Assembly (NCBI GenBank): GCA_009103225.1
Contig: RHPI01000003.1
Coordinates: 49,126 to 113,125, forward strand
Length of the DNA: 64,000 nt
Direction of reading: 5' to 3'
Origin: Chlorokybus atmophyticus
Taxonomy: Eukaryota > Streptophyta > Chlorokybophyceae > Chlorokybales > Chlorokybaceae
Under the pieces are notes generated by a model. The model was not told the origin of the DNA. It did not search any database and saw only the letters and a program-made list of their open reading frames with translations. Position numbers and translations under genes: made by a program. Every line of letters starts with the position of its first letter. The stretch's first letter is position 1. Shown in pieces: positions 21,732 through 34,500 of the stretch.

Positions 21732-23205
21732 GTCGCATATTTTACACGGTGACTGACAAGGGACTGAGGGGTGCCTGACCCTACCTGACGTAACGGATTG
21801 GTCTACAAAGGGACTTTTTAGGACGGCTGTTAATATCAAGCAACATATACCGACGGCAAGCGGTCGACCGATAAGTACAATCGACGGCGGCCTGCCTGTA
21901 ACGGCAACACCGCCCTTTAAGGTGACGGCCGATTGTTGGTCGTCCCATTTGTGCGATGGCGACCTATCTGTGTAGCAGATAAGTCACATTTTAGTCACAT
22001 AAAGTGACGACCGACCGTCGATCATACCCTGACCGTCAAAAAGTATGCGCGACGGCCTGCCTACTTTGGCAAGCCAGTCACCGTTAGTCCCTATCAGGTG
22101 ACCTTATCGCGTTTATTAAGTGACGGCCGATCGCCGGTCGTGCACTTAACGCGGCGGCGACCTACTTATTGTGTGTCAAGTATCATAAGCAAGTGACCGC
22201 CGGTCCCTAAAGGTCGGCAAGTCGGGACGGTGGTACCGGCCGGCAAGTCGAGACGCTGGTACAATGCAGCCACCGTACTATGTCAATGGTACGATAGTGC
22301 CATTGCAACAATGATACTTCGTACCAGTATAATAATACAATAATGCAGTTGCGAGTAACGTTTCGACAACGCGTTTGAATAACTTGGGCTGCCCAAGTTA
22401 AACACTCCACGGCTTCAAGTTGACCAGAGCGTTGTGGGCGGCGGCGGCGGCGGTGGCGGCAACGGCTAATAGTAGGTGAGCTTGGTTGCTGTCTGACGTT
22501 GTACTACGCGCAACACCGCATGCCATCTAACCACCCTCGTTGCCTTAAGGCGGCCAGGCTAGGCCAGGCCAGGCCAGGCTAGGCTAGGCTAGGCTAGACC
22601 AAGCCAGGCGGCGGCAGCGGCGGCGGAGAAGGAATGGCGGCGGCGGAGCTGGAGCGGGCGGTGCAGGAGCCGCAGCTCAGTACAAGGGTAGTACTAGCAG
22701 TAGTGGTAGTCTAGTTGTACTAGCAGTAGTAGTAGTAGCTCAGTATATTACATTATCATTTATTTATTTCTTTGTTTTTTTTTTATTATTTTTCACTCAT
22801 TCTTGCACAGCTGATGACGACAATCAAGTGTAACACCTAATCATGACTGAGCGGTACCAGCAGGTACCTTTAAAGGGACACATCATTAACGGTAGGTATC
22901 TTTGGGTATCTGACCATTTCGCTCATTTAGCGTACAGTCGCCGTTACCTAAATGATAGGTACCGGTCAGTTACCTGTTAATTAGGTCAAGTCCCCTTTGC
23001 TTAACTGTTGAGTACCTGACAGGTACCTATTAATTAGGGTCAGTCCTTTTATGCAAACGGCCGCCAACGAATGGTGACGGCCGTTATGCTCAGGTCCCGG
23101 TATCGAGATCGCCGGTGGACTGAAGGTAGACAGTCTAAATGAGTATCCTCGGGTGCACGGCCGTTGCCAATATTAAGTCGGCCGGCAGGGGAAACATTTT
23201 GCGAC
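21732..23205. mobile_element. Non-autonomous family B element (B2)
   Basis: A 1.47-kb element whose ends match B1: left GTCGCATATTTTACACGGTGACT, right GGCCGGCAGGGGAAACATTTTGCGAC. Tips form short inverted repeats starting GTCGCA. The left third has many GTGACGGCCGATYG and GGTCG motifs. The right part has ACCTGTTAATTAGG units related to the B1 array. The centre (about 22430-22700) is a GC-rich insert resembling a promoter and first exon. No transposase is visible. Confidence 0.65.
22634..22687 (+). other. First-exon-like GC-rich segment inside B2
   Basis: ATG at 22634 in a good context (AAGGAATGG) opens MAAAELERAVQEPQLSTR, followed at once by AGG|GTAGTA, a possible splice donor. Upstream is a GGC-rich stretch and GGCCAGGCTAGGCCAGGCC repeats like those in the FAX/FAN promoter. 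No second exon was found before the element ends. This may be the captured 5' end of a host gene, but it is short and could be chance. Confidence 0.35.
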
Positions 23206-23479
23206 AAAAGTGTGCGCGAGTAAATATGACACATGTTTACTAGCGTGTAGTAACGATCTTTAAAAGGTTGATAGCCATGATATGCTTGATATAGCATGCG
23301 CTAATTCATGATGACCCATTGGGTTATGATGTGCTGCAATGTTTGTATGACCTTAAACATGTGCGGGAGATATAATATGAACCAATAATATAAACCTAAC
23401 CAACATATTTCTCGTGTCGGCTTTCATATCCTGCTTGTTTGGTCATTTATGGCATGAGCCTCATGCATATGTGTATAAC

Positions 23480-23524
23480 TTGCAACATGTGTGTTGACTC
23501 ATTGAGTCAACACACATGTTGCAA
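23480..23524. repeat. Perfect 22-bp palindrome
   Basis: Arms starting TTGCAACATGTGTGTTGACT are exact inverted copies around a single central T. This could form a long cruciform or hairpin and may be a foldback remnant. Confidence 0.9.
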
Positions 23525-25941
23525 CTTGATGGCAAAAAAGTCCAATGTTCAGCACAGTAGCCATCATAATGTTAAGTTCTATTGTGGAGTCGTGAAGCAT
23601 GGCAAGAGACTACATACACTACCATGCGTAATTACTGAGACAAAATGCATCGCTAAAGTGGTTTGATAAAGTGGGCCAGAGGCGCTGCCAACGGCGTTTC
23701 ATGGCGCATTTGTGTCTGGCAGTCACAAATGCGCCAACGGTGCTGCAAAAAATGCAAATCATTATGTAGTGTATGTTTACATATAAATATACCAGGTGCA
23801 GATTTATTACTTGACATTGGAGGAGTTTAAAGCATTTGATGATCATGTCAAAACACATGATGGGTGAGAATCAAGAAAACTCTCACTCAGACTTTTACGC
23901 ACGATAAGCATACTTACGAGCGAGGGGGACGCGGTTGAAGGTATGTTCAGTGTCTACATTTGTATGTAATGAGTTTGAAGGTGCACTTCAGGAAGTCAAC
24001 AACGCAATGCTGCCGCAAGTAATAATGACGACAAAAACGATGTCATGCATGATGCCAACTTTACGTGTCGCGGCCGTCGTGTTTACGCAGTGCTAAATGC
24101 ATTCTAATTATATGTGTTGGAGCTTTCACAGCAATTGCGATGCTCGATTACCTGAGCCATCATGGCTCAGGCAATCAAGCATATTTAGTTGCAATGATTG
24201 CAGCTAAGGATGTTGGTGCGGTATGTATACAGTTGTTTCATGATGCATCCGATATTATCAAATTAGGGTAACAATGAAAGTAGTTTCACTTGGCATTGAG
24301 ATGCTAGCAGCGCAGCACAAGGCTCAACCGTAAGCGCAGCTAATTGTACAAATTTAGATGATTAACGATGCACGCATGATGCTTGCCGTGTTTTACACCA
24401 ACACTGATTGATGCCTATCATAGCACAATTGTTATAGCCGTGTTCGACGTTGTTCTTACCGTACTTGGTACCTTGCATTAGCTATTGCTGCTATGGTTGT
24501 TGCTAGTTGAGTTGCTAGTCGTTTTACAGTACTTGCATATAATGTATGTTTGCTTACATTCTCATAACACCTCGCTGTGGGTGAGGAGGGGGGGGACGGG
24601 AGGGGCAACCTCGCTGTTATGCTTACATGCGATACAAAAATTTCGATACCATCATCGTGACTAGAATATCTCCTTCATAAAATCACGCTTACTAACCAGC
24701 ATTGACACTCATAGTAAAGGTAAACTCTATGCCTAGCAAAATTATTTATGTATCTTCGCTCGCAAAGGTTCGGAATATAAACCCTACCTGCGCCGTCGCC
24801 GACTTCCGCACTGTTCGTATCAAGGTACGATGTGAACACAATCTCCCCGATTTGCACACAACCGTCCGTTGACAATGATGTCTGACAGCTTGCGTCAAAG
24901 CCTCAGCCGGGTCACGTGACCTACGGTACCCTTCAAGAAGGCAAGTCGTCAATTAACTCAGGAACCCCTAATTCGTAGTCAACTCCATCCGTTTGACGAT
25001 GCAGTGAGCAGAGTGAGGCGGGGGGGTTGGGGCTGTTAGGCCTATTGCCTGCCGTTGTGCAACATCTGCGCCGCCGGCTCGGGCGACTTGACTGCTGGTC
25101 TGACCGAGAGTCGCGACTCTGACGTCCCTCGCGATGCAGAGGCTCAGAGAACTGTCGACACCCTTGCGCTTGGAGCGTGGGTTCTATCCGTGGTACGGGT
25201 ACCTTTGAGGTCACATGCGTGTCGCTACTGACCTGCTGACTGCTGGCTTCACTCAGCACTTCGTCGATGACTTGATGAAGGTCGGGCAGACACGAAAGCT
25301 GCGAATTGTGACAGCCGGTCCCGCGACCCCGTGCCAGTTAGGGCTAGGATTAGTGGCATACGTGGTGCGACAATGCGTGCGAATTACTACCTGAAGCAGG
25401 AAATGTACTGGTAAGCTTGCTTCTTTTCCGCGCCAGGACCGCTTCCGTGCTGGCACCGTGCCGGCTGCTCGGTAGGCTACTAAGCTGTAATTGTCAATAG
25501 CTGTCACTGGTGATGATGCATCGCAGTTGCGATTCGCAATTTTTGTCCGCTGACCTAGCGAGGCGAGCACTCTGCAACATGTCCCGCACAAGTCGTGGTA
25601 AGTGGCGCTGTAACTCACAACCTGTTTGTATGTTAACTTGTATGTAAGGAATGTAGTAAACATATCCATACATTCTACACCTGCTATGCAGAGTGTTACA
25701 AATTTGATTGAACACTGGTTACAGTTTGTTTCAACTTCAATTTAAGCTTATGGTAGCTGTGGTGCATCTCGTTGTGTATAAGATGTAGTTTTGTTACCAT
25801 GAAAATTATACATGAAAACACTCTAAAGTAATTGCTACGCGTTGCAACCATTATTCATTGTAACGCTCTAATATAACGGTCTTTGATATGCGTCAACGAC
25901 ACACTTATAGTGGTTGTCGTCAATTATGCATAGGCGCGCGA

Positions 25942-25956
25942 GGGGGGGGGGGGGGN

Positions 25957-26022
<66 letters not shown>
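25942..26022. repeat. Poly-G tract with an N
   Basis: 81 consecutive G apart from one undetermined base at 25956. This is either a true homopolymer or an assembly artefact across a hard-to-sequence site, and its length should not be trusted. Confidence 0.95.
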
Positions 26023-26023
<1 letters not shown>

Positions 26024-27112
26024 GTAATTAATGAATTGAAAACTATTTGGCCAATACTTTTTATAGAGATTTCACGGCACTACGGTATATATGTATCCAA
26101 GCTGCAATTAGATGTGATAAATGATTGTAAGCTGCAAAAAGTTTAATGTAACTTAAGGTTACATTACGCGTCATGCAACAAATGATCATGCAACGCATTG
26201 CGTGATGATATGTTACTGCACATCGAGTATGCAAACACACTGTGCATGAATGCGATAGTATAAATATGTACAAGATATGTTGTATATATGTGAAATGTAA
26301 GTTGTATACACAGATATATTTATAAACTTGTAACATTGAGACATGCATTTTGAATGAATTGTAAGGTATATATATAGTTGGACACAACCTTAAGGCTCCT
26401 CATGTAACTTAATATATATATGATTACATGTGGCGCTTAAATGTTGTGAGAAATTTTTGAAAGTAAGTATATATACGTGTAGCGCAATTTATCACACAAG
26501 CTGTCATAAGCAAGAATGTGAGCACTGCATAAATTTAAAAGTGCAATGTGCTGTCGGTAGGCATGGCTACCCAACTCATGACCACCGCAAATTGATGAAA
26601 CGTCGTCGCAAAGTGCGCAACTAGACCTATTGGTAACTGAATAGGGCTTTCCATGCTACCGGCTGCACAGAGTGCCGTCTCGGCACATGCCCGCGGTCAA
26701 AGCTCGTCCGTCACGCGTATCAATCAATTGCGCCAAGCGTTACTGGGGTGGAAAAGCACAAAATAAAACAACTATGCCTCGGAGGTTAAAGATCGTCAGC
26801 GACAGGCATCACGTGCCCTGCTCAGCACTTCTCAATGGACTTTGACAATTGTATCCCCGTGACTGTTGTTGCTAAATAAGCACGCGAAGGCACAAGCCGG
26901 TTTCGCAACCGTGTAACCGTAAACCCCTCAGCTCTCCGAACTCAAACAAGCCGAGATATTTCTAACCGCGGACCGGCGCAAACTGACTTCCTTCTCACTG
27001 CGATTCGTCCCGGTAGTTACGAGCAGTGTGCTTACGACCGGTCGGACGGTTAAAGAGAGCACACAAACAAAAACAGCCAACATCATGACATTGAGACCGC
27101 GCCCCTCATTCA

Positions 27113-27624
27113 CCAGGGTTAGGGTTAGAACGAACCGAAGCTCTACCCGCGGTTGTTGTTGTTTGTTCTAACCGAGGTTCGACGGTTCGGCGTTGCTGCT
27201 GCCGCCGCTGGCCACTGTTCAGAGCGTTGACCAAAGCGGCAGCACGGGGATATTGTTGAGGGGGGAAGCTTAGCGTAGCTTGGATCAGTGTGCTGTTGTT
27301 GGTGTGCCTTGTCGGTGTGCTTGTGCTGGTGGGTGTTAGGGCGGCGATCGTGGAGGCGGCGGAGCAGGACGGCGTGTGTAAAGACAGACAGTGGCCCTGC
27401 AGCCGGCGGCGGTAGACAACAAGCAGACAGACAGACAGACAGATAGAGAAGCGATGGACTGCTAACTAGGGCTCCGGCGCCTGCGCTGGGCGCCGTCTAT
27501 ACCAATCAGTGTATTTTACTGGATATACACACGCAATAAGCATTAGACAACGAGAGTAAGTGAATGTTTTTGTGCTAAGGGTCCTGTTAGGAGGAGTGCG
27601 TGGGGTGTTTCCCCCCTCAGTTGG
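27113..27624 (+). promoter_or_regulatory. Putative promoter and 5' UTR of the MYB gene
   Basis: GC and CpG content rise sharply here. AGGGTTAGGGTTAG at 27115-27128 is two telomere-type units, telo-box-like. A (GACA)n run lies near 27422-27445, followed by a minimal upstream ORF (ATG GAC TGC TAA) at 27454. No clear TATA box is seen. The transcript start is unknown. Confidence 0.4.
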
Positions 27625-30110
27625 ATGCAGCAGGTTGAGGGGGAAGGCGGCGTATCCGCATTAGGGTGGTACCAAAGTCAGCTGTCAGCTGCGGTTGCTA
27701 GCAGCGGTGGCAGCACCAGCAGCAGCAACTCAGCAGCTCACCATCAGCACCTCCGGCAGGGAGCTCCTCCTAGCGGAATCAACAGCATGATGATGATGCA
27801 GGACTGGTGGCACTCCCCCCTTGATCAAACACAGGTAATACCACGGTGCTTTGTCGATAGGTCAACTCTACAGCATTAGCAAAGAGATGTACAAAGCAGT
27901 GGCAGTGTTACACATGCTTCGGTTAATAGAGGCGATGCTGCCTGGAGCTTGTCAAGCGCGTGTTAGAGCTCGGTCAATGATATAGTAGTTCTGTCTGCTT
28001 GAACACTAGTCAGCTTGCAAGCTGCCGAGCAGTCGCAATGTTCATCCTTCTGTAAGCTCTCTTCACAGAGAGTTGCTTCAGTGGGAGTGGTATTTTCAGC
28101 TCGTTGTGCTTGTTGGCTTTGCCAGTCGTCTTCTACTCACAACCTCGAACAAGCTGTTGCTGAGGGCTGTTGCTAATGTCACACGCGCGTGGCAGGTTGC
28201 GGCTCGCCTGCCACTGCAGATGCCTCCCCAGTTGGACACACAACAGCAGCGCGCGCTTCAGCAGCAACAGCAGCAGCAGCAAACTCCTCCTCCCGTCACG
28301 GGTCCCCCGAGCCAATTGCAAGCCAATCAGAACGCCTTCAAGTTCCTGTCTCAGGTGCAGAGAGAAGTGTGTCCTTGTTCTTCACCCGCTGCGGCCTGGC
28401 CCGTGGCGGTAATGCTGGCCTGCCTGATGTTGTGTGTACTTATCGTCCTTATTGCATTGGCGCAGGACGCCTCCTCGGAGATGTCGGGGCTGGCGGGGAT
28501 GGGCGGGTATAACGGCGGCATGAGTATGGGCGGTGCCGGTGGCGTAGGTGTGGGTGTGAGCAGCGGGCCGGCAACGCATCCGCTCGCCCAGCTCGGACCC
28601 CTTGCGCATCACTCCCTCGCCCAGCACCACCAGTTTCAGCACCCTGCCCACAACCCCTTACAGGTGCGTGTGTGCGTGTGTTTGTGCGCACCAATGTACA
28701 AAAGGCACACATTGTGTCGGGTGCTCAAAGAGCGTGTGTGCTTCTGTTGCAGTGGCGAAGCCCGATGGCGAGGCCCATGGTGATGGACCCGTACGGGCCC
28801 TCGGGCCCGGTTGGCATGGGCGGCGGCGCGGGCGGCGTTGTTGGTGGCGGCATTGGAGGCGGCCCTATGAGCCTTGACGACCAGTATAATGCTGCCACGA
28901 GAGCGATGTCGATGTCCTCGTTGCTGGCTGCCAGCGGCATCGGGGGCCACTCTTCCCTGCCCAACACCCGCTGCGTGTCTCCCCTCGGCGACTGTATGCT
29001 CTCCCTCAACTCGCACGTGCAGGTGAGAGCAGAGCTCCTGTAGTTATTTGCGTACGTGTACGTGTGTACCACTCGCGCTCACACGTACACAACTTGCAGG
29101 CGCACGCCAACCCGTTCCAGCAGCTGCCAGCGAGGCCGATGAGCGCAAGCGGGAACGGCCCTCAAGTTGTTGGAAACGGAACCGCGGGGATGGACCACGA
29201 CGCGGCGGCGGCACACGAACTGCTCCTCCGCCAGCCGCAGAACCCGCTCGCCCTCAACATGATGCTCGCCAACAAGCTCGGGGCCATGGCTGGGGCCGGA
29301 GGCGGCCACGTGGGTGCGGGTGGGTCTGGCGGCATAGGCAACATGGGGCGTCGGATGGCTATCGTGGTGAAGGGTCAATGGACGATTGAAGAAGACGAGG
29401 CGTTGCTTCAGTTGGTTGAGAGGTACGGCGCGAAGAGGTGGTCTTTGATAGCCGCGCACATGCCCGGGCGCATAGGCAAGCAGTGCCGTGAGAGGTGGCA
29501 CAACCACCTGCAGCCGGACATCAAGAAGGACGTGTGGACGCCCGAGGAGGAGGCCCGTCTGGTGGCCGCGCACAGCATGTGGGGCAACAAGTGGGCCAAC
29601 ATCGCCAAGATGCTCCCGGGACGCACCGACAACGCCATCAAGAACCACTGGCACGCCACCATGAGGCGCAAGGACCGCCACGGTCAGGTGCGCTCATCCA
29701 TCCTACGCGACTACATCACTAAGCACCAGCAGCAGGCTCACCACGCCAACAGTAGTGGTGGCGGGTCCTCCGGCACGTCCTCACGCCCCACGTCCTCCTC
29801 ACCGTTGGGCGCCGGCTACAACCACTATCACAATGCCCAGCATCACCACCATCACCACCACTCCCACTCTGCACGCAACTCCCCTTCTCCTCAGGTACTA
29901 TCACGGTCAACAGTTGTGTTGTTGTGCACCGCCAACTCGAAACCCATATTGCTTCTGGCTGCTTACACGTGCATCGCTGTTGCTGCGCAGACACCTCCCA
30001 CGCCGCATCTCAACAGCGGGTCTGATATGGACCCGCTGGATTCGGCGTCGGACATTGCCGAGGGCGAGTCGAGCCACCGCCGCATGCCGCTTCAGAGCAT
30101 GACGGTGTGA
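27625..30110 (+). CDS. R2R3-MYB transcription factor (MYB98/119-like)
   Basis: Nuclear DNA-binding regulator of 575 residues. Six exons, all phase 0 and all but the last ending in CAG: 27625-27834, 28220-28354, 28466-28663, 28753-29022, 29100-29894, 29991-30110. The first 350 residues are low complexity (Ser, poly-Gln, Gly/Met-rich). R2 starts near residue 362 ([20 protein letters not shown]) and contains [16 protein letters not shown]3 reads [20 protein letters not shown] and [20 protein letters not shown]. No R1 repeat precedes them. Tryptophan spacing and the [18 protein letters not shown] linker resemble plant MYB98/MYB115/MYB119. A His-rich run follows. The acidic/Ser C-terminus ends PLQSMTV. 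Target genes are unknown, and subgroup assignment is inference. Confidence 0.9.
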
Positions 30111-31585
30111 CCCACCCACCCACTCACCGCGCGTGCCACGACGGCGTTATTAGAAATGTCAACCCACCTCCTGATAAGGACTGTACCATTACACCCCTGT
30201 ACTCCCCCCACCCGTCTCCCCTGCTACCAACCTACGCACACGCCTCACTCGTGTCGCTGTGCGAAAGGGGGCCCTTTCGCACAAACCCAACTATAACATT
30301 TCCATTCTTGATAAGCTGTTCCACCGGCAGTAGACCGGCATTCAGATGCTGCACCTCCCGTCTCCATTTGATCGATGAGGGCCCATCCTTTCCTCTCCCC
30401 CCCTCCTCCTCCTCCTCCTCCTCCTGACTCTGTTTAGGCACATTGGAGTTGCGCTGTGTCTCCTCATACCAACGGCAGGCGCCGATACGACGATGACACA
30501 CCACCAGACAACGATGACAAACCCACATAGTGCAGAAGACTTAGCCTGAGCCCTCAGTTCATCATCCTCTTGTGCCATGATGACGGCCTATCCATGGCAG
30601 CCATTGGGTGCGGTGTAAAGCATTTTGTCTGCGCCCCTTCTTTTCCATTTACGACAGTGATAGGGAACAGAAAGCAGGGGTGTTTTTATTGGCACGCGGC
30701 TGCACCGACCATTAGGCTTTGCTTGGATACGCTGGGGGCCTAAACCAAAACTCCTACTTGACAAACAGCAATGGCTTCTGACTCTCGGGTTTCTTCACTT
30801 CTATCTCAGAAGGGGGAGACCTTGACAATATATAAGAAGAGTGGTATCAGGACAGATATACAGGCCCGTCGTAGAGAAACCGGGCTAGTGGGTTGTGTGC
30901 TGCCTGTATACTGGCAGCCTATGCTGCCCATTTCAATAAACATATCGGTTTCTTTTGTTCACCCGGCTTGCTGCTATATTCCAGTCAAGAGTGCCATGCA
31001 TGTCACGTTCCCTTCATTGTGAGAAGTCCATAACTGCACCGCTGATTGACTTGCATCAGCATCCTGCAAGCCATGTGCACGAACATTCAAGTGCGATGAA
31101 AGCAGCGCTGCAACCGCATGCTGTTGCGTCATACCTCCTGTTATGGTGAGCCAGTGGGCTCAATGGGCGATTGATCAGGTGTGCAGTAGGTGAGATGAGC
31201 ACGGTCACACCAGACACATGACTTTCTCGTACACTTGCAAACAGCAGCACAACAACCACTAATCAGGATGCTTGCCACCACCTGCGCATCCTCAAGGCGC
31301 CAGTCATGCAGGTGCGCCACCGTCTGCACAACACGCTCACACATGCACACAAGCGTCACCATCAATGCGCGCAACTGCAGCTGCTCCCAATGCAACGTTA
31401 TCTTGTAGGATGTACCTCAGGTTGTATCACGGGTTTAACATCACAATGCCTGTACTACTCAGATACGCAAAAACATTGACTCACAACAGTGACAACTGCC
31501 ACAACACTGACTACGCAAGTTCACAAGCGCAATTATTGAGTGCCCGACACAACCATGACTAAAACTTACTGCACATTTGCGTGCA
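30111..31585. other. Convergent 3' flanks of the MYB and P450 genes
   Basis: Contains the presumed 3' UTRs, a perfect 9-bp inverted repeat GCGAAAGGG/CCCTTTCGC near 30261-30280, and a C/CT-rich stretch at 30395-30426. No other exon-like frames. Confidence 0.5.
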
Positions 31586-34500
31586 TTAAGCCGTGACGAG
31601 TACCGGGCCCATACGCCCTGCAAGGGAGTGGATGTTGCGCTTGATGGGCGGCATATCTGCCACAATGTGTGTGGTAGGGTAGAGCTTCAGCCACTGTACA
31701 ACAATGGCCTTCATTGCGAGCGTGCCGAGATCTTTGCCGGGACACAAATGACGACCGCCGCTGCGTGCACACAAGGGTTGTATGCCGCATTAGCTGCTAC
31801 AGTCACATAGATGCGCACGTGCTGTTGTGAGACCAACATTGCTGGCTGGACAGAAGCTATGCACGATGGATGCTGTGCGGTCGACTCGAAACAACTTGAC
31901 CCTGTGCTGCATACAACTTGCACAGATTACATGAGCTCAGAAGAACCTGACAAGCATACCTGAATGGCAGCCAAGTATACTTTGCTTTGAGGTGTTCCTG
32001 GCGCGGCGGCAAGAACCTCTCCGGCTCGAATGCATCAGGATTCGCGTACACTTTTGGGTCTGTTGACAGGAGGATGTGTGGAATGCCGACAAACGTACCG
32101 CAAGGAAGCACTCTGGATTCACCGGTCTCGGCAAGGGTGCACTGCAGGTTCAAAAGCGTTGGTGAGTATAAGGCCTAACATGAACTTTGTGCAGCAGGTT
32201 CTCTAGTAGCTACTATTTCCATGCACCATGCACGCACACACGCATGCACAAACTTACACGGAAAATGCACACCTGCACAGACACGTGTGTGCGCACACCC
32301 ATGCACGTGCGTGCGTGCATGCACCTAGACGCACACGCATGCACACGAGCACACTCAAGTAGCCCAGTACCTGAAACCCTTCTTTGGCCACCACACGCCG
32401 CATCGTGCCTATCGGGTGATGTATCAACCGGAGGGCTTCCTTGAGGACAGCATCGAGGTACTCCAGCGCGTTCAGCTGTTCAATGCCAAGATCGCTGACA
32501 TTCGCAGTGTCGGGGAACGCGACGTCTACTTCCTGCAAACTTCACGTCAACAACAGTGGCCAGTTGCATTCACTCAAACCAGCTGGCATCCAAGAGGGAG
32601 TACGCCGTGTGTCAGTCAGCACACACCTGTTTGAGCTTCTTGAACACAGCAGGGTGAGACAGAAGGTATGAAAGCGCTTGGGAGCTCCCAATGGCTGGAT
32701 TGTTGAACGAACCCAAGATGGCAGCCAGCATGAACTCCGCCACGGCATCAGGAGTCAACATGTCGATTGACTCCGGTCCCTCTGTGTGATGTTTGATACT
32801 TGTCTAGTGAAACACATCAATGATAAAAAGCTAGATTCATTTGCTAACAGGACAAAGACCATCGGCTTGATCACGCTATGTGCTGCAATGCTGTTGGGTG
32901 TTGGGTGTAAACCAACACCCAACATGCTGTCAACATGTCATTGGAGCTTTACCTGTTTCAACATGATACTCGACGACATAATCCAGGTACGACTCATTGG
33001 GTCCATAGCGCGGCAGCTCTTCTCCATCAGACTTGGCTCTCTGCTCTTTTAACACACGCTTGAGCGTGGCGGTGAGCTTGTCGCGGATGACGGCGGCGAG
33101 TGTTTGCGAGAGCTGCTTCTTCTGCACATCCACCTTCTTCCACGTGGACGCCGTCATGAACTTTGGTAAGAAGAATGTGCTGCGCATCGCACGGCCCTTC
33201 AAACGCTGGGACATGATGATTTGCTCGTACAAGCCCGAGCTAAGCACCTGCGCAAAATTGCACACACTATGTGTAGCAGTGGCGTTGCATGCAAGCGTGT
33301 GTTGACATGTTGGTTTGTGTTTGAGACTTGAGGTTGGGTTGGGGTTGACAGCGCAGCAATTGTGCTTAGGGTTGGAATGCATAGGGTTTCAGCCAATCAT
33401 AACCTAACGAGGAGCTGGCTTTCAACAACACCACAATTTATAACAAGACTGGACAACAGAGTGTCTGAGTTAGCTAATTGTCCAATGCACACCTCATGGC
33501 CGACAAAGGCGGACATGTAAGCTTTGCTCATGACGCCGTGCATGACTTGGAAGACGTCGGCGGGGTTGTCGCTGGAGCACTGGGCCAGCTCCTCCTTGAG
33601 CAGCGCCGCGGACTCGGCGGAGAAGCGCCGCACGAAGCTGTCGAGCCGCGGCCCGTTCGTCATCTTGCGCTTCACCAGCTGACGCGTGATGTCCGGGATG
33701 TCCGTGAACAGAGGACGCTCCTCCTTCCGCCTGAACCCGAAGTCCTGCGCACATGTTACACATAATCTTGGCGACATTAACAACACTGATGTCAATGATA
33801 AAAATGACTGTGAGCGTGAGCAAGAGCATGAGGATGAGTGCCTGCATGCTCGCACATGTGTGTTTGTGTGTGTGAGTGCACGTGTGAAGCTTCTATGCTT
33901 ACAGAAAAGGCTGCATGGGCGTTGAGGACATCTTCAGGCGCCCTGTAGTAAGCGCCTATGGCGCCCTGGTCTGCAAGCAGCACGATCTCACGCCCGGCCA
34001 GACTCATGCCGAACACGGCCCCGTACTTCGCGCGCTCACGCCTTTTACCAAAACAGAGGAGTGTTGTTCAACCTCCCAATGCTTGTGGGTACAGGTGGTC
34101 ATGTGCTTGCGTACATAGAACAGCCAGACAGATAGGCAAAATGGATTGGACGCCTGAATACTGGTGTTCATCAATGTGGGCGTTTGAGAACAATCACGCG
34201 TGCAAACCATGGACAACACTCACGCCCAACTGTGTCACCTCATATTGTACCTCACAATGCAGTGGCACCTCACAACAGGTAATAAGGCGTGCAAACTCAC
34301 GCAACGTGCATGCATGCTCGCTGCCTGCGCAATGTGGCAATGTGGTGTGCTCTGTGACACACAAAACACAAAACAGCTGCGTCCTCGAAGGCGTCAGCAC
34401 GCTTGCATTCACGTGACACGGACCCAAAATTGTGCTGCAAACAGCGCTGATCTACTATCAATCATAGGAGTTTGAAGCTGAAAGCAGCAAAAGGCGTCAG

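Larger units (their letters stand above)
23206..27110. other. AT-rich repeat-dominated DNA, no host gene resolved
   Basis: It contains the perfect palindrome at 23480-23524, an inverted repeat at 24146-24176 and the poly-G tract at 25942-26022. GC rises at 24750-25450, where a minus-strand frame (25259-24933) runs open for 108 codons but is low complexity and has no recognised domain. The 64-codon ORF at 26430-26624 (Cys/His-rich, ends HRKLMKRRRKVRN) is also unrecognised. I do not call either as a gene. Confidence 0.5.

Noticed and set aside
27115-27128. Telomere repeat units
   Set aside because: Only about two TTAGGG-type units inside a GC-rich promoter; as at 40186-40200 they fit telo-box promoter motifs, not a telomere or interstitial telomere array.
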